Source: Microbacterium sp. LWH3-1.2 (GTDB lineage: Bacteria > Actinomycetota > Actinomycetes > Actinomycetales > Microbacteriaceae). From it: DNA of 64,000 nucleotides. Where the stretch lies: assembly GCF_040675855.1 (NCBI RefSeq), contig NZ_JBEGIK010000001.1:3348001-3412000 (forward strand), read 5' to 3'. Positions 37,704 through 45,422 of this stretch are shown here, piece after piece. A model generated the notes under the pieces. That model was not told the origin of the DNA. It saw only the letters and a program-made list of their open reading frames with translations, and searched no databases. The translations under genes were made by a program, and so were the position numbers. Numbering within the stretch: the first letter of the stretch is position 1; the number at the start of each line of letters is the position of its first letter.

Positions 37704-39026
37704 CTACTGGACGATCGACTCGATCTGGGACTTGGCGTCCGACAGGAGCTGCGCGGTGTCAGCTCCCGGCTCGACGGCCTTCTGGATCATCGGCACGAGC
37801 ACGGAGTCGACGATCTCCTGCCACTGCGGGGTCGCCGGCCGAGGCAGCGACTGCGGCGCCTCCAGCGTCGTCACCAAAGCGGGATAGTTCTCGAATCCGG
37901 CTTCGCCTTGTTTGCTCTCGAACGCGCTCTTGCGGGCGACCAGGCCCAACGAGGTGTCGGCGGCGAGGTCGTTGTGCTCGTACGCGAACGCGATGAAGTC
38001 CTTCGCGTCGTCCTGCTTGGCCCCCGACGCGGGGACGGACAGGTACCACGCGCCGGGCACTCCCGCCACGCCACCGGGGCCGCCGATCATCGGGGCGACG
38101 CCGATGGCGTCCTTCACGGCGGAATCCTCCGGTGTCTGCCGGTAGGCATGGCCCCAGAATCGCATCATCGCGAGCTTGCCCTGGTAGAAGAGGTTCTGCG
38201 CTCCCGCCCAGTCCAGCTGTGCGGCGCCCGACGGAGCGTAGGGGAGCAGGCTGACGTAGTAGTCGAGCGCTTCCTGGTGCGCGGCGTCGTCGATCGTCAC
38301 CTCGCCGCTGTCGGTGTCGAGCACCATGCTCTCTTCACCGGCCTGCGACACCGTGGCCAGCCACTCCGTCTCGACGGCGCCCTTCACGTCGGTGCCGTAC
38401 AGATCGATCGCGCCGTCGCCGTCCGTGTCACGGGTGAAGAACTCCGCGATATCGCGGTATTGCTCCCACGTGGTCGGCGCGGTCAAGGGATAGCCGTACT
38501 TCGCCTCGAAGTCGGCCGTGTTCTTCGGGTCCTCGAAGAGATCGGTGCGGTAGAAGAGGATCTCGGAGTTCGTCCAGACCGGCATGCCGACGAACGTGTC
38601 ATCCACCTGCGACTCGCTCACCAGACCGCCGAACAGGTCGGACTCGACGTCGTCGGTGAACAGATCGTCCAGCGGAGCCAGCCCCGGCGCAAAGGCCGGG
38701 AGCCAGATCGCGTCGAGCGCGGCGATGTCGAAAGAGGGGTTTCCCGCCTGCAGTTCGGACGAGATGCGGTCGTAGAGCCCCGCGTACGGAAGCTCGACGA
38801 GGGTGACCTCCGTCCCGGTCTCATCCTTGTACAGGTCGGCGATCGGCTGCAGTTCAGCCTTCCCGCCGCCCTCGACCACGACGGTCAGCGCACCGGCGTC
38901 AGCGGCGGGTTCACCACCACCGCCTCCGGCACCGCAACCGCTCAGTGCGATGGCTGCGGTGGTCACGGCTGCCGCCGCAACGACTCCCCGGCGCAAACGT
39001 GCGTCCGCGGGCATGCGAAGCTTCAT
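37704..39026 (-). CDS. Sugar-binding lipoprotein of ABC importer C
   Basis: This 440-residue family-1 solute-binding protein has a signal peptide ending in IALSGCG (Cys31 lipidated), followed by a glycine-rich linker. Motifs include VVEGGGKAELQPIADLYKDETGTEVTLVELPY and GMPVWTNSEILFYRTDLF, usual in oligosaccharide binders. ATG 39026 has GGAG 8 nt upstream; ATG 39044 in frame lacks one. As the first gene of the GH91 operon, its ligand is probably an inulin oligosaccharide or difructose anhydride (inference). Confidence 0.9.
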   Translation of the reverse strand: MKLRMPADARLRRGVVAAAAVTTAAIALSGCGAGGGGGEPAADAGALTVVVEGGGKAELQPIADLYKDETGTEVTLVELPYAGLYDRISSELQAGNPSFDIAALDAIWLPAFAPGLAPLDDLFTDDVESDLFGGLVSESQVDDTFVGMPVWTNSEILFYRTDLFEDPKNTADFEAKYGYPLTAPTTWEQYRDIAEFFTRDTDGDGAIDLYGTDVKGAVETEWLATVSQAGEESMVLDTDSGEVTIDDAAHQEALDYYVSLLPYAPSGAAQLDWAGAQNLFYQGKLAMMRFWGHAYRQTPEDSAVKDAIGVAPMIGGPGGVAGVPGAWYLSVPASGAKQDDAKDFIAFAYEHNDLAADTSLGLVARKSAFESKQGEAGFENYPALVTTLEAPQSLPRPATPQWQEIVDSVLVPMIQKAVEPGADTAQLLSDAKSQIESIVQ

Positions 39027-39079
39027 CACTTCGACTCCATTCATTGGTGTACAGGAAGGGTGCAGACTCCGGTCGGACG

Positions 39080-39116
39080 TCGTGCCAATACGATTTGCCA
39101 AAACGTCTTGGCACGA
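39080..39116. promoter_or_regulatory. LacI operator region of operon C
   Basis: TGCCAAAACGTCTTGGCA (39096-39113) is an 18-bp palindrome with one mismatch pair. A wider perfect 9-bp inverted repeat TCGTGCCAA/TTGGCACGA (39080-39088, 39108-39116) surrounds it, giving three TGCCAA half-sites. It lies 54-90 bp upstream of the lipoprotein start. Confidence 0.75.
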
Positions 39117-39450
39117 CGATAGCGGCCGCGACGGAGGGAGTCAAGAATCAGCTCGTCTTCGATCCACACGGAATGAGCCGCTCCGACGACCCGCCCGAGA
39201 ATCCGGCTGACAGGACGGGTTGGGCGACTTCAGTCGCGTGTCCCGGACGAGCGTGGGCGATGCCGCCCAAGCCGTGCGGGATGTGGCCCTATGGGCATCG
39301 CGAGTCTTCGACACCGAAGAGATGAGGTGGCGTCGACGGGAGTCGCGGGGACCGCGTGTCCTGTCAGATCCCGCGGTGAGCGTTCTCGGCGGAACGCGGC
39401 AGGAGTCGCGCGAGCGATGTGCCGGCGCAGTGCGAAAGCTGTGTCTCGCC
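39117..39450. other. Gene-free stretch
   Basis: About 335 bp between the operon C operator and the end of the next MarR-type gene. Short open frames exist on both strands but none has a ribosome-binding site, recognisable domain or plausible start. I see no hairpin or RNA gene in it. Confidence 0.5.
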
Positions 39451-39915
39451 TCACGCACCCGCCGGTGACGGCGACGGTAGCGCGACGCCATGGAGTGCGT
39501 CCACCACCGGGGCGAGCTCGGGCCGGTCGGCGGCGTCGGCGAGCGCACGTTCGAGGGCCTCGTCGTGCACAGGCAGCGCCCGGTCGTAGAGCGCGCGCCC
39601 ACTGGGGGTGAGCTCGGTGTAGATGCCGCGGCGGTCGTCGGCGCACAGGATGCGTGTGAGCAGCCCCCTGTCTTCGAGGCGGGTGACCAGGCGCGTGGTG
39701 GCGCTGGGGCTGAGCGCTGCAGCACGTGCGAGCTGCTGCATCCGCATGTGCCAGCCGTCCTGCCGGCTGAGCGCATCGAGGACCGTGAACTCAACCACGG
39801 ACAGGTCGACCGCGTCGAGGCCGCGCTCCAGTTCCGACTCGATCAGTCCGTGCAGCGCCGCGAGCGTGCGCCACCCCTGCGCTCGCACCTCAACAGCGTC
39901 GTCGCCGATGCCCAT
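39451..39915 (-). CDS. MarR-family regulator divergent from an MFS exporter
   Basis: This 154-residue protein has the MarR winged helix: MRMQQLARAAALSPSATTRLVTRLEDRGLLTRILCADDRRGIYTELTPSGRALYD. The DxRG...LTxxG wing is canonical. It is divergent from the MFS gene at 40030, and several TTGC-type repeats lie in the shared 114-bp promoter region. It most likely represses the exporter and itself. Confidence 0.9.
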   Translation of the reverse strand: MGIGDDAVEVRAQGWRTLAALHGLIESELERGLDAVDLSVVEFTVLDALSRQDGWHMRMQQLARAAALSPSATTRLVTRLEDRGLLTRILCADDRRGIYTELTPSGRALYDRALPVHDEALERALADAADRPELAPVVDALHGVALPSPSPAGA

Positions 39916-39935
39916 GTGACACTCCTGAACAATAG

Positions 39936-40001
39936 TTGCTTGCGCGGATTATTTGCGTGTGCAATGATCTTCTTGCTTGTGCATTATACCGCGCTTGCAA
40001 C
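39936..40001. promoter_or_regulatory. Candidate MarR operator array
   Basis: Related dodecamers occur in the divergent promoter: TTGCTTGCGCGG (39936), TTGCGTGTGCAA (39953-39964, a TTGC/GCAA dyad), TTGCTTGTGCAT (39973-39984, 20 bp further) and, inverted, CCGCGCTTGCAA (39989-40000). Spacing on one helical face supports a regulator array. Confidence 0.55.
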
Positions 40002-40029
40002 TACTCTACCGTCTCACGAGGAGATTGTC

Positions 40030-41268
40030 ATGCCTTTGGGTCTCGTGGCGCTGGCTATCGGCGCTTTCGGCATCGGGTTGACCGAGTTCGTCATCATGGG
40101 CCTGCTGCCCGAAGTCGCCGCCGATTTCGGCGTCTCGGAAGCCGCCGCCGGATGGCTGATCTCCGGCTACGCCCTCGCGGTGGTCGTCGGGGCCCTGGTG
40201 CTCACGGCGGCAACCACCCGACTGCCCCGCAAGCCCGTGCTGTTGGGACTGATCGTGCTGTTCATCGTGGGAAACGTGCTCACCGCGATCGCCGAGGACT
40301 ACAGCCTCGCGATGATCGGCCGCATCCTCGCCGCTCTGTGCCACGGCGCGTTCTTCGGGATCGGCTCCGTCGTCGCCGCAAGTCTCGTGGCCCCGGACAA
40401 GAAGGCCGGCGCGATCGCGATCATGTTCACCGGCCTCACCGCCGCCAACGTCCTCGGCGTCCCGTTCGGAACGTTCCTCGGTCAGCAGCTGGGGTGGCGG
40501 TCGACGTTCTGGGCGATCGCCGCCATCGGCGTCCTGGCGTTCATCGGCATCGCCGCGCTCGTGCCGACCCTCCACAGCCCGGAAGAGCGGATCAGCATCC
40601 GCGGCGAACTGCGCGCGTTCCGCTCCAGCCAGGTGTGGCTTTCGCTCCTCGTCACCGTGCTCGCCTACGGCGGCATGTTCGGCGCGTTCACCTACATCGC
40701 GTACACCCTGACGGAAGTCACCGGGTTCCCCACCACCGCGGTCCCCTGGCTGCTCGTCCTGTTCGGCGCCGGCCTCGTCGTCGGCAACTGGCTCGGCGGC
40801 AAACTCGCCGACCGCTCCATCGACGCCACCCTGATCGGCTTCATCGCCGCACTCGTGGTGATCCTCGCCCTGTTCGCGCTGTTCGCGGGATCCCAGATCG
40901 CCACCATCATCGCCCTGTTCCTGATGGGCGGGTTCGGATTCGGCACCGTGCCCGGACTGCAGAGCCGCATCATGAACTACGCCGGCCAGGCGCCCACCCT
41001 CGCCTCGGGCGCGAACATCGGCGCATTCAACGTCGGAAACGCGATCGGCGCCTGGGCAGGCGGCGTCGGCATCGCCGCAGGCCTCGGCTACACCTCCCCG
41101 ATCTGGATCGGCGCGATCATCACCCTCGCAGCCCTCGCCGTCATGATCATCACGGCCGCAGCCGGACGTCGTACGCAGACGGATGCCGCAGCCGCCGGGG
41201 TCACGGCGGGCTCGCCGACCGCCGCGAAAACGTCGGAGAACGCGACCGCGGACTCCCCCACCCGCTGA
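40030..41268 (+). CDS. MFS exporter of the AraJ/YdhP (DHA1) type
   Basis: This 412-residue protein has twelve hydrophobic segments and the drug:H+ antiporter motifs GFGIGLTEFVIMGLLPEVAADF in helix 1 and GRILAALCHGAFFGIGSVVAASLV in helix 4/5. The family exports drugs, arabinose-like sugars or purine ribonucleosides. The hydrophilic tail is Ala/Thr-rich. ATG 40030 follows CGAGGAGA. It is followed by the GlcG/HbpS-like gene, 44 nt downstream, and is divergent from a MarR regulator. Confidence 0.92.
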   Translation: MPLGLVALAIGAFGIGLTEFVIMGLLPEVAADFGVSEAAAGWLISGYALAVVVGALVLTAATTRLPRKPVLLGLIVLFIVGNVLTAIAEDYSLAMIGRILAALCHGAFFGIGSVVAASLVAPDKKAGAIAIMFTGLTAANVLGVPFGTFLGQQLGWRSTFWAIAAIGVLAFIGIAALVPTLHSPEERISIRGELRAFRSSQVWLSLLVTVLAYGGMFGAFTYIAYTLTEVTGFPTTAVPWLLVLFGAGLVVGNWLGGKLADRSIDATLIGFIAALVVILALFALFAGSQIATIIALFLMGGFGFGTVPGLQSRIMNYAGQAPTLASGANIGAFNVGNAIGAWAGGVGIAAGLGYTSPIWIGAIITLAALAVMIITAAAGRRTQTDAAAAGVTAGSPTAAKTSENATADSPTR

Positions 41269-41312
41269 GCCGACCAGCATCCCCATCCCCACTCGCCGAG
41301 AAGGAGAATCCC

Positions 41313-41729
41313 ATGCCCACCATCAGCAAGCTCACGACCGCCGACGCCGACCGACTCATCGACGTCGCCCGAGACGCCGCCGAACGGGCCGGCGCAACCG
41401 TCAGCGTCACCGTTCTCGACGCCGGAGGCCACCTCCTCGCCTTCCGTCGCGACGACAACGCGGTGCTGATCTCCGGGGAGACCAGCACCCGCAAGGCCTA
41501 CACCGCCCTTCAGCTCAACGCCGCCACCGCGGACGTCGTCGACGCCGTGAAGCCCGACGGACCATTCCACTCCCTGCAGACCGCGCTCGACCGACCGCTG
41601 CTGTTCATCGCGGGAGGTGTGCCGCTCCATCGCGACGGCCACCTCATCGGCGCGATCGGCGTCGGAGGCGGTGCACCCGCCGACGACCACCTGTTCGCCA
41701 CCGCCGCCGCGACGACGATCGGGGCCTGA
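41313..41729 (+). CDS. GlcG/HbpS-family protein
   Basis: This 138-residue protein belongs to the GlcG/HbpS (heme-degrading-domain) family, recognised by VSVTVLDAGGHLLAFRRDDNAVLISGETSTRKAYTAL and the C-terminal GGVPLHRDGHLIGAIGVGG. HbpS of Streptomyces binds heme and senses redox stress; GlcG function is unknown. This copy lacks a signal peptide, so it is cytoplasmic. A strong AAGGAG lies upstream. It forms an operon with the MFS exporter. Confidence 0.88.
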   Translation: MPTISKLTTADADRLIDVARDAAERAGATVSVTVLDAGGHLLAFRRDDNAVLISGETSTRKAYTALQLNAATADVVDAVKPDGPFHSLQTALDRPLLFIAGGVPLHRDGHLIGAIGVGGGAPADDHLFATAAATTIGA

Positions 41730-41796
41730 ACCGGGAGCGATCCCCCGCCCGGGCCCCCGGGGAGCGCTGGCGAGCGGACGCCCTGTCCACGACCTA

Positions 41797-43119
41797 TCAG
41801 CTGTCGGCGGCCAGCGCCGAGTCCAGATCGGCGATGAGATCGTCCGCCGTCTCGAGCCCGATCGACAGCCGGATGAGACCCGGATGGATCCCCAAGCGCG
41901 CGCGTATTTCGTCGCCGAAGCGCACGTGCGTCGTCGTGGCGGGATGCAGGACCATCGAGCGCGTGTCGCCGATGTTGGTCATCCGCGAGAACACGGTGAG
42001 CGCGTCGATGACCCGGGCCGCAGCATCCTGTCCTCCCGGCACCGTGAACGAGAACACGGCCCCTCCATAGCCCCGGAAGTCCCGTTGCGCGAGGTCGTGA
42101 TGCGCGTGACTCGGGAGCCCCGCGTAGTCGACGGATTCGACCCGCGGATCGGCGGCGAGCCATTCGGCGACCTGCTGGGCGTTCGCGAGATGCCGCTCGA
42201 GTCGCAGCGACAGGGTCTCCAGGCCCTGCTGGAGGAGGAAGCCGTGCAACGGCGAGAGCGCAGCGCCGAAGTCGTTGACCGACGTGTTCCGCACGTAGCC
42301 CTCGAACGCGCGCGCGGGCCCGAAACGTTCCAGGAACGACGGCACGAGCGGACTCTGCCGTGTGGCCAGCAGCGGATACCGGTCGGCGTACGCCGCCCAG
42401 TCGAACGTGCCGCCGTCGACGATCACGCCGGAAAGCGCCGCGCCGTGTCCCGTGAGGTACTTCGTGGCGGAGTGGACGACCACGTGCGCGCCCTGCCCCA
42501 GCGGGCGCAGGAGGTACGGCGTCGCGACGGTGTTGTCCGCCACGATCGGCAGGCCGTGGCGCGAGGCCACTCTCGCCACGAGGGCGATGTCGGCGAGGTC
42601 GCCTTTGGGATTCGGGATCGTCTCGACGAAGATCGCCTTCGTGTCGGGACCGATCGCCGCTTCCCACTCGGCTTCGTCGCGGTGATTCCACACCCAGTCG
42701 ACAGTGATGCCCGTGCGCTCGAGCGCTCGCGCGAAGATGACCCTCGTGCCGCTGTAGATGCTCGCCTGCGAGACGAAGTGGTCGCCCGCCTGGGCCAGCG
42801 CCAGCAGGGTGGCAGCGATCGCCGCGGACCCCGAGGCGACCGCGACGGCGCCCGTGCCGCCCTCGAGATCGGCGATGCGGCGCTCGGCGACCGCGTTGGT
42901 GGGATTGCTGTGCCGAGAGTAGAACTCACCCTCCTCCGTGCCGACGAAGCGGGCGTGGGTCTGCTCGAAGGAGTCGAACCGGTACGCGCCGGTGAGATAG
43001 ATCGGCGCGATACGGGCGCCGTACTCGCCCTCGTTGAGCTCGCCGGCGTGCACCTGGCGGGTCTCGAACCCCGCGCCGCTCCAGTCGGTGCGGGGAGGGC
43101 GAACGTGTGAATCGGTCAT
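41797..43119 (-). CDS. O-acetylhomoserine sulfhydrylase-like PLP enzyme
   Basis: This 440-residue enzyme is a Cys/Met-metabolism PLP transferase. It has TRQVHAG, the SRHSNPTNAVAERRIADLEGG substrate loop, VADNTVATPYL and the PLP lysine in HSATKYLTGHG. It matches MetY-type enzymes that make homocysteine or methionine from O-acetylhomoserine and sulfide or methanethiol. It closes a cluster of sulfur-oxidising flavoproteins, so it likely captures the released sulfur. The start may be ATG 43119, one base after the small upstream gene's stop, or ATG 43140 overlapping it. Confidence 0.9.
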   Translation of the reverse strand: MTDSHVRPPRTDWSGAGFETRQVHAGELNEGEYGARIAPIYLTGAYRFDSFEQTHARFVGTEEGEFYSRHSNPTNAVAERRIADLEGGTGAVAVASGSAAIAATLLALAQAGDHFVSQASIYSGTRVIFARALERTGITVDWVWNHRDEAEWEAAIGPDTKAIFVETIPNPKGDLADIALVARVASRHGLPIVADNTVATPYLLRPLGQGAHVVVHSATKYLTGHGAALSGVIVDGGTFDWAAYADRYPLLATRQSPLVPSFLERFGPARAFEGYVRNTSVNDFGAALSPLHGFLLQQGLETLSLRLERHLANAQQVAEWLAADPRVESVDYAGLPSHAHHDLAQRDFRGYGGAVFSFTVPGGQDAAARVIDALTVFSRMTNIGDTRSMVLHPATTTHVRFGDEIRARLGIHPGLIRLSIGLETADDLIADLDSALAADS

Positions 43120-43120
43120 A

Positions 43121-43360
43121 TCAGGCTGTGCTCTCGTCATGAGTGAGTCGGCGCGGGTAGCGGGCCGAGGCGGCGGCTCCGCAGCTCATGAACCACCGCC
43201 GGCTGCCGGCCCGGGAGTTGACGGCGAAGGAGAGCTCAAGGGCGGTGTCGTCCGCCGCAAGCCACTCTCGCACGGGGATGCCGGCGTACGGGAAGGCCTG
43301 CGCCAAAGGCGCGAACCAGTCCGGGTTCTCAGGGATGACGTGGACGGGAGCGGTCCTCAC
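43121..43360 (-). CDS. 79-residue miniature paralogue of the ATP-grasp protein
   Basis: The N-terminal 37 residues (VHVIPENPDWFAPLAQAF...GIPVREWLAADDTALEL) align with the start of the ATP-grasp protein encoded at 44430-45422 (VYVIHENPEWFSPLQAAF...VPVEEILLTGGTLDL). The rest lacks the ATP-grasp core; only a faint resemblance to the parent C-terminus is visible. GTG 43360 overlaps the LLM stop by 4 nt and its stop precedes the sulfhydrylase ATG by one base, so it is translated within the operon. It may be an internally deleted duplicate or a free-standing recognition domain. Confidence 0.65.
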   Translation of the reverse strand: MRTAPVHVIPENPDWFAPLAQAFPYAGIPVREWLAADDTALELSFAVNSRAGSRRWFMSCGAAASARYPRRLTHDESTA

Positions 43361-44433
43361 GGTGCCCCTCCGGAAACGACCGGGGCGAGCTGATGCTCCG
43401 CGGTCGGAGCCCACGCCCGCACGAGGGGGATGACATCGCGGGCGACCCGCTCGAGCTCCTCTCGCTGAGGGGAGGCCTGAAGCAGGAGGGTGTCCACGCC
43501 GACCTCCTGGAAGGCGAGGATGCGCTCGGCGACCTGCTCGGGAGTGCCTACGAAGTTCGGCCGCAGGCCACGGTTCGAGACGGAGTAGTCGCGCAGGTCG
43601 AGAACGTGCTCGAGCTGCGACTTCGAGATGAAGTCGCGATACGACTCGTACGCCGGCCCCTCGGTGACGTCCGTTATCCGTGCGAGCTCGGCCTGCGCCT
43701 CCGCCTCGGTGTCGCGCACGATGATGTACGCCGCCATCCCGAAGTGGGCGAACGGGGCGAGCCCGGCGTCTGCGCGGCGATCGCGCATCTCGGCGATCTT
43801 GGCGTGCAGTTCGTCGACCGTGCCGCCGTGCGTCAGGTACGCGTCGGCGAACCGGGTGATCGACGCCTTACCGGCCGGCGACTCGCCACCCGCATAGAGG
43901 ATCGGAGGGGCCGCGGGCTTGGGCTGAAGGTGGGCATCCTCGACGTGGTAATAGTCGCCCGCATGGTCGAACCCGTCCTGAGTCCACAGGCCGCGGAGAA
44001 TCGTTGCGAACTCCTCCGTGCGCGCATAACGGTCGTCGTGAGCGGAGAAGATGCCGCCGTACTGTCGGGCCTCCTGCTCCCACCACGCAGACACGACGTT
44101 GAGGCTGAACCGCCCGCCGGACAGCTGCTGCAGCGTCGCCACCTGCTTGGCGGTCACGGCCGGCAGGTGGAACCCCGGGCGGATGGCCGCCATCACCTCG
44201 ATCCGCTCCGTCACGGCCGCCAGTGCCGTGGCGACTGTCCACGCCTCGAGGCTCGGCGCCGAGATTCCCTTGATGTCGTTGAGATTGAGCTCGGGGACGA
44301 GCGTTACATCGAACCCGTTGCGCTCGGCGAACCTGGCGAGGTCCGCCGCATAGCCGAAGTCGACCGGCATCCCCTCGTCTTCGACGTTGCGCAGCCACCC
44401 TCCGAAAATGGGGGTCCAGTACCCGAACCTCAT
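43357..44433 (-). CDS. LLM-class flavin monooxygenase, SsuD/SfnG group
   Basis: This 358-residue protein is an FMNH2-dependent monooxygenase of the alkanesulfonate/dimethylsulfone group. Motifs are RFGYWTPIFGGWLRN at the start, VMAAIRPGFHLPAVTAKQVATLQQLSGGRFSLNVVSAWW and PPILYAGGESPAGKASITRFADAYLTHGG. ATG 44433 overlaps the ATP-grasp stop, and its own stop overlaps the next gene. It likely cleaves a C-S bond to release sulfite. Exact substrate unknown. Confidence 0.9.
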   Translation of the reverse strand: MRFGYWTPIFGGWLRNVEDEGMPVDFGYAADLARFAERNGFDVTLVPELNLNDIKGISAPSLEAWTVATALAAVTERIEVMAAIRPGFHLPAVTAKQVATLQQLSGGRFSLNVVSAWWEQEARQYGGIFSAHDDRYARTEEFATILRGLWTQDGFDHAGDYYHVEDAHLQPKPAAPPILYAGGESPAGKASITRFADAYLTHGGTVDELHAKIAEMRDRRADAGLAPFAHFGMAAYIIVRDTEAEAQAELARITDVTEGPAYESYRDFISKSQLEHVLDLRDYSVSNRGLRPNFVGTPEQVAERILAFQEVGVDTLLLQASPQREELERVARDVIPLVRAWAPTAEHQLAPVVSGGAP

Positions 44434-45422
44434 GCCGTGACCACCCGCGGTGCGTGCTGCTCGAGAAGCGCGCCCAGATAACGGGCCACCTCCCGCGCGC
44501 CGGAAACGGCGGAGGAGGACTCGACAGCCGGGTTGTAGTTCGTGTTCGTATTGATGTCGTAGGTCACGGTACGGCCGTCCTGCGTCTCGATGAACTCGAT
44601 CCCCGCCACCGCGATGCCCGCCCCCGAGAGCAGCTCCTCGTAGCGACGGATGAGCGGATGCGCTGCTGTGATGTCGCGACGAAGCGAGAACAGGTCGGCG
44701 GGCCCGTCGATGAGGCATACCTCGCCGATCTGCCCGGAGCCTCCCGCGGAAGCGGATGCGGGGAGGGCGCAGGCATCCGCGGGGCAGAGCTCGAAGCTCC
44801 CCGCCGAGGTGTCGACCCGCACCGCATAGATGAACCGCCCGCCCGCGAACTCCGCGCGGGTCACGAACGGCTCACGCGCCGGCAGGTACTCCTGCAGCAG
44901 AGTGATGCCGTCGACCGGCTCTTCGAAGTCAGGCCCCGCGATGTACGCGTCGAACTCGGCGTACGAGTCGAAACGGCGGACGCCGAGGCCCTTGCCCCCC
45001 TGATTGTGCTTGGTGATGAACGGCACCGGCAACGTGCGGGATTCCTCGACGAGACCTTGGCGACCGAACACGGCCGTCGTCCGGGGGACGTCGAACTGGT
45101 GGCTGCGAAGCAATGCGTGCTGCGCGACCTTGCTGACTTCGAGTTCGAGCACGCCGCTTCCGTTCACCACGACCCGGCCATGTGATTCGAGCCAGCGCAG
45201 CAGCGCCCGCGCGTACTCCTTCGTGGCCGCGTGGCCGCGCGTGTGCGCCGAGGCGCTGATCCGCGACCAGTAGACACCCTCGGCCGGCACCGAGCCGAGG
45301 TCGAGGGTGCCGCCGGTGAGCAGGATCTCCTCAACGGGCACGTGCTCCGCCTCGAACGCGGCCTGGAGCGGGGAGAACCACTCGGGGTTCTCGTGGATGA
45401 CATAGACACGCGGAGACGTCAT
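44430..45422 (-). CDS. ATP-grasp ligase in the organosulfur cluster
   Basis: This 330-residue protein is an ATP-grasp enzyme of the RimK/GshB-like type, which joins a carboxylate to an amine or thiol through an acyl phosphate. The N-terminal substrate domain starts VYVIHENPEWFSPL; the ATP-binding core shows PFITKHNQGGKGLGVRRF, TLLQEYLPAREPFVTRAEFAGGRFIYAVRVD and the metal-binding end VAGIEFIETQDGRTVTYDINTNTNYNP. It is coupled on both sides by ATGA overlaps to flavin monooxygenases. No sulfur pathway I know uses such a ligase here; it may load or ligate a sulfur substrate. Confidence 0.85.
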   Translation of the reverse strand: MTSPRVYVIHENPEWFSPLQAAFEAEHVPVEEILLTGGTLDLGSVPAEGVYWSRISASAHTRGHAATKEYARALLRWLESHGRVVVNGSGVLELEVSKVAQHALLRSHQFDVPRTTAVFGRQGLVEESRTLPVPFITKHNQGGKGLGVRRFDSYAEFDAYIAGPDFEEPVDGITLLQEYLPAREPFVTRAEFAGGRFIYAVRVDTSAGSFELCPADACALPASASAGGSGQIGEVCLIDGPADLFSLRRDITAAHPLIRRYEELLSGAGIAVAGIEFIETQDGRTVTYDINTNTNYNPAVESSSAVSGAREVARYLGALLEQHAPRVVTA

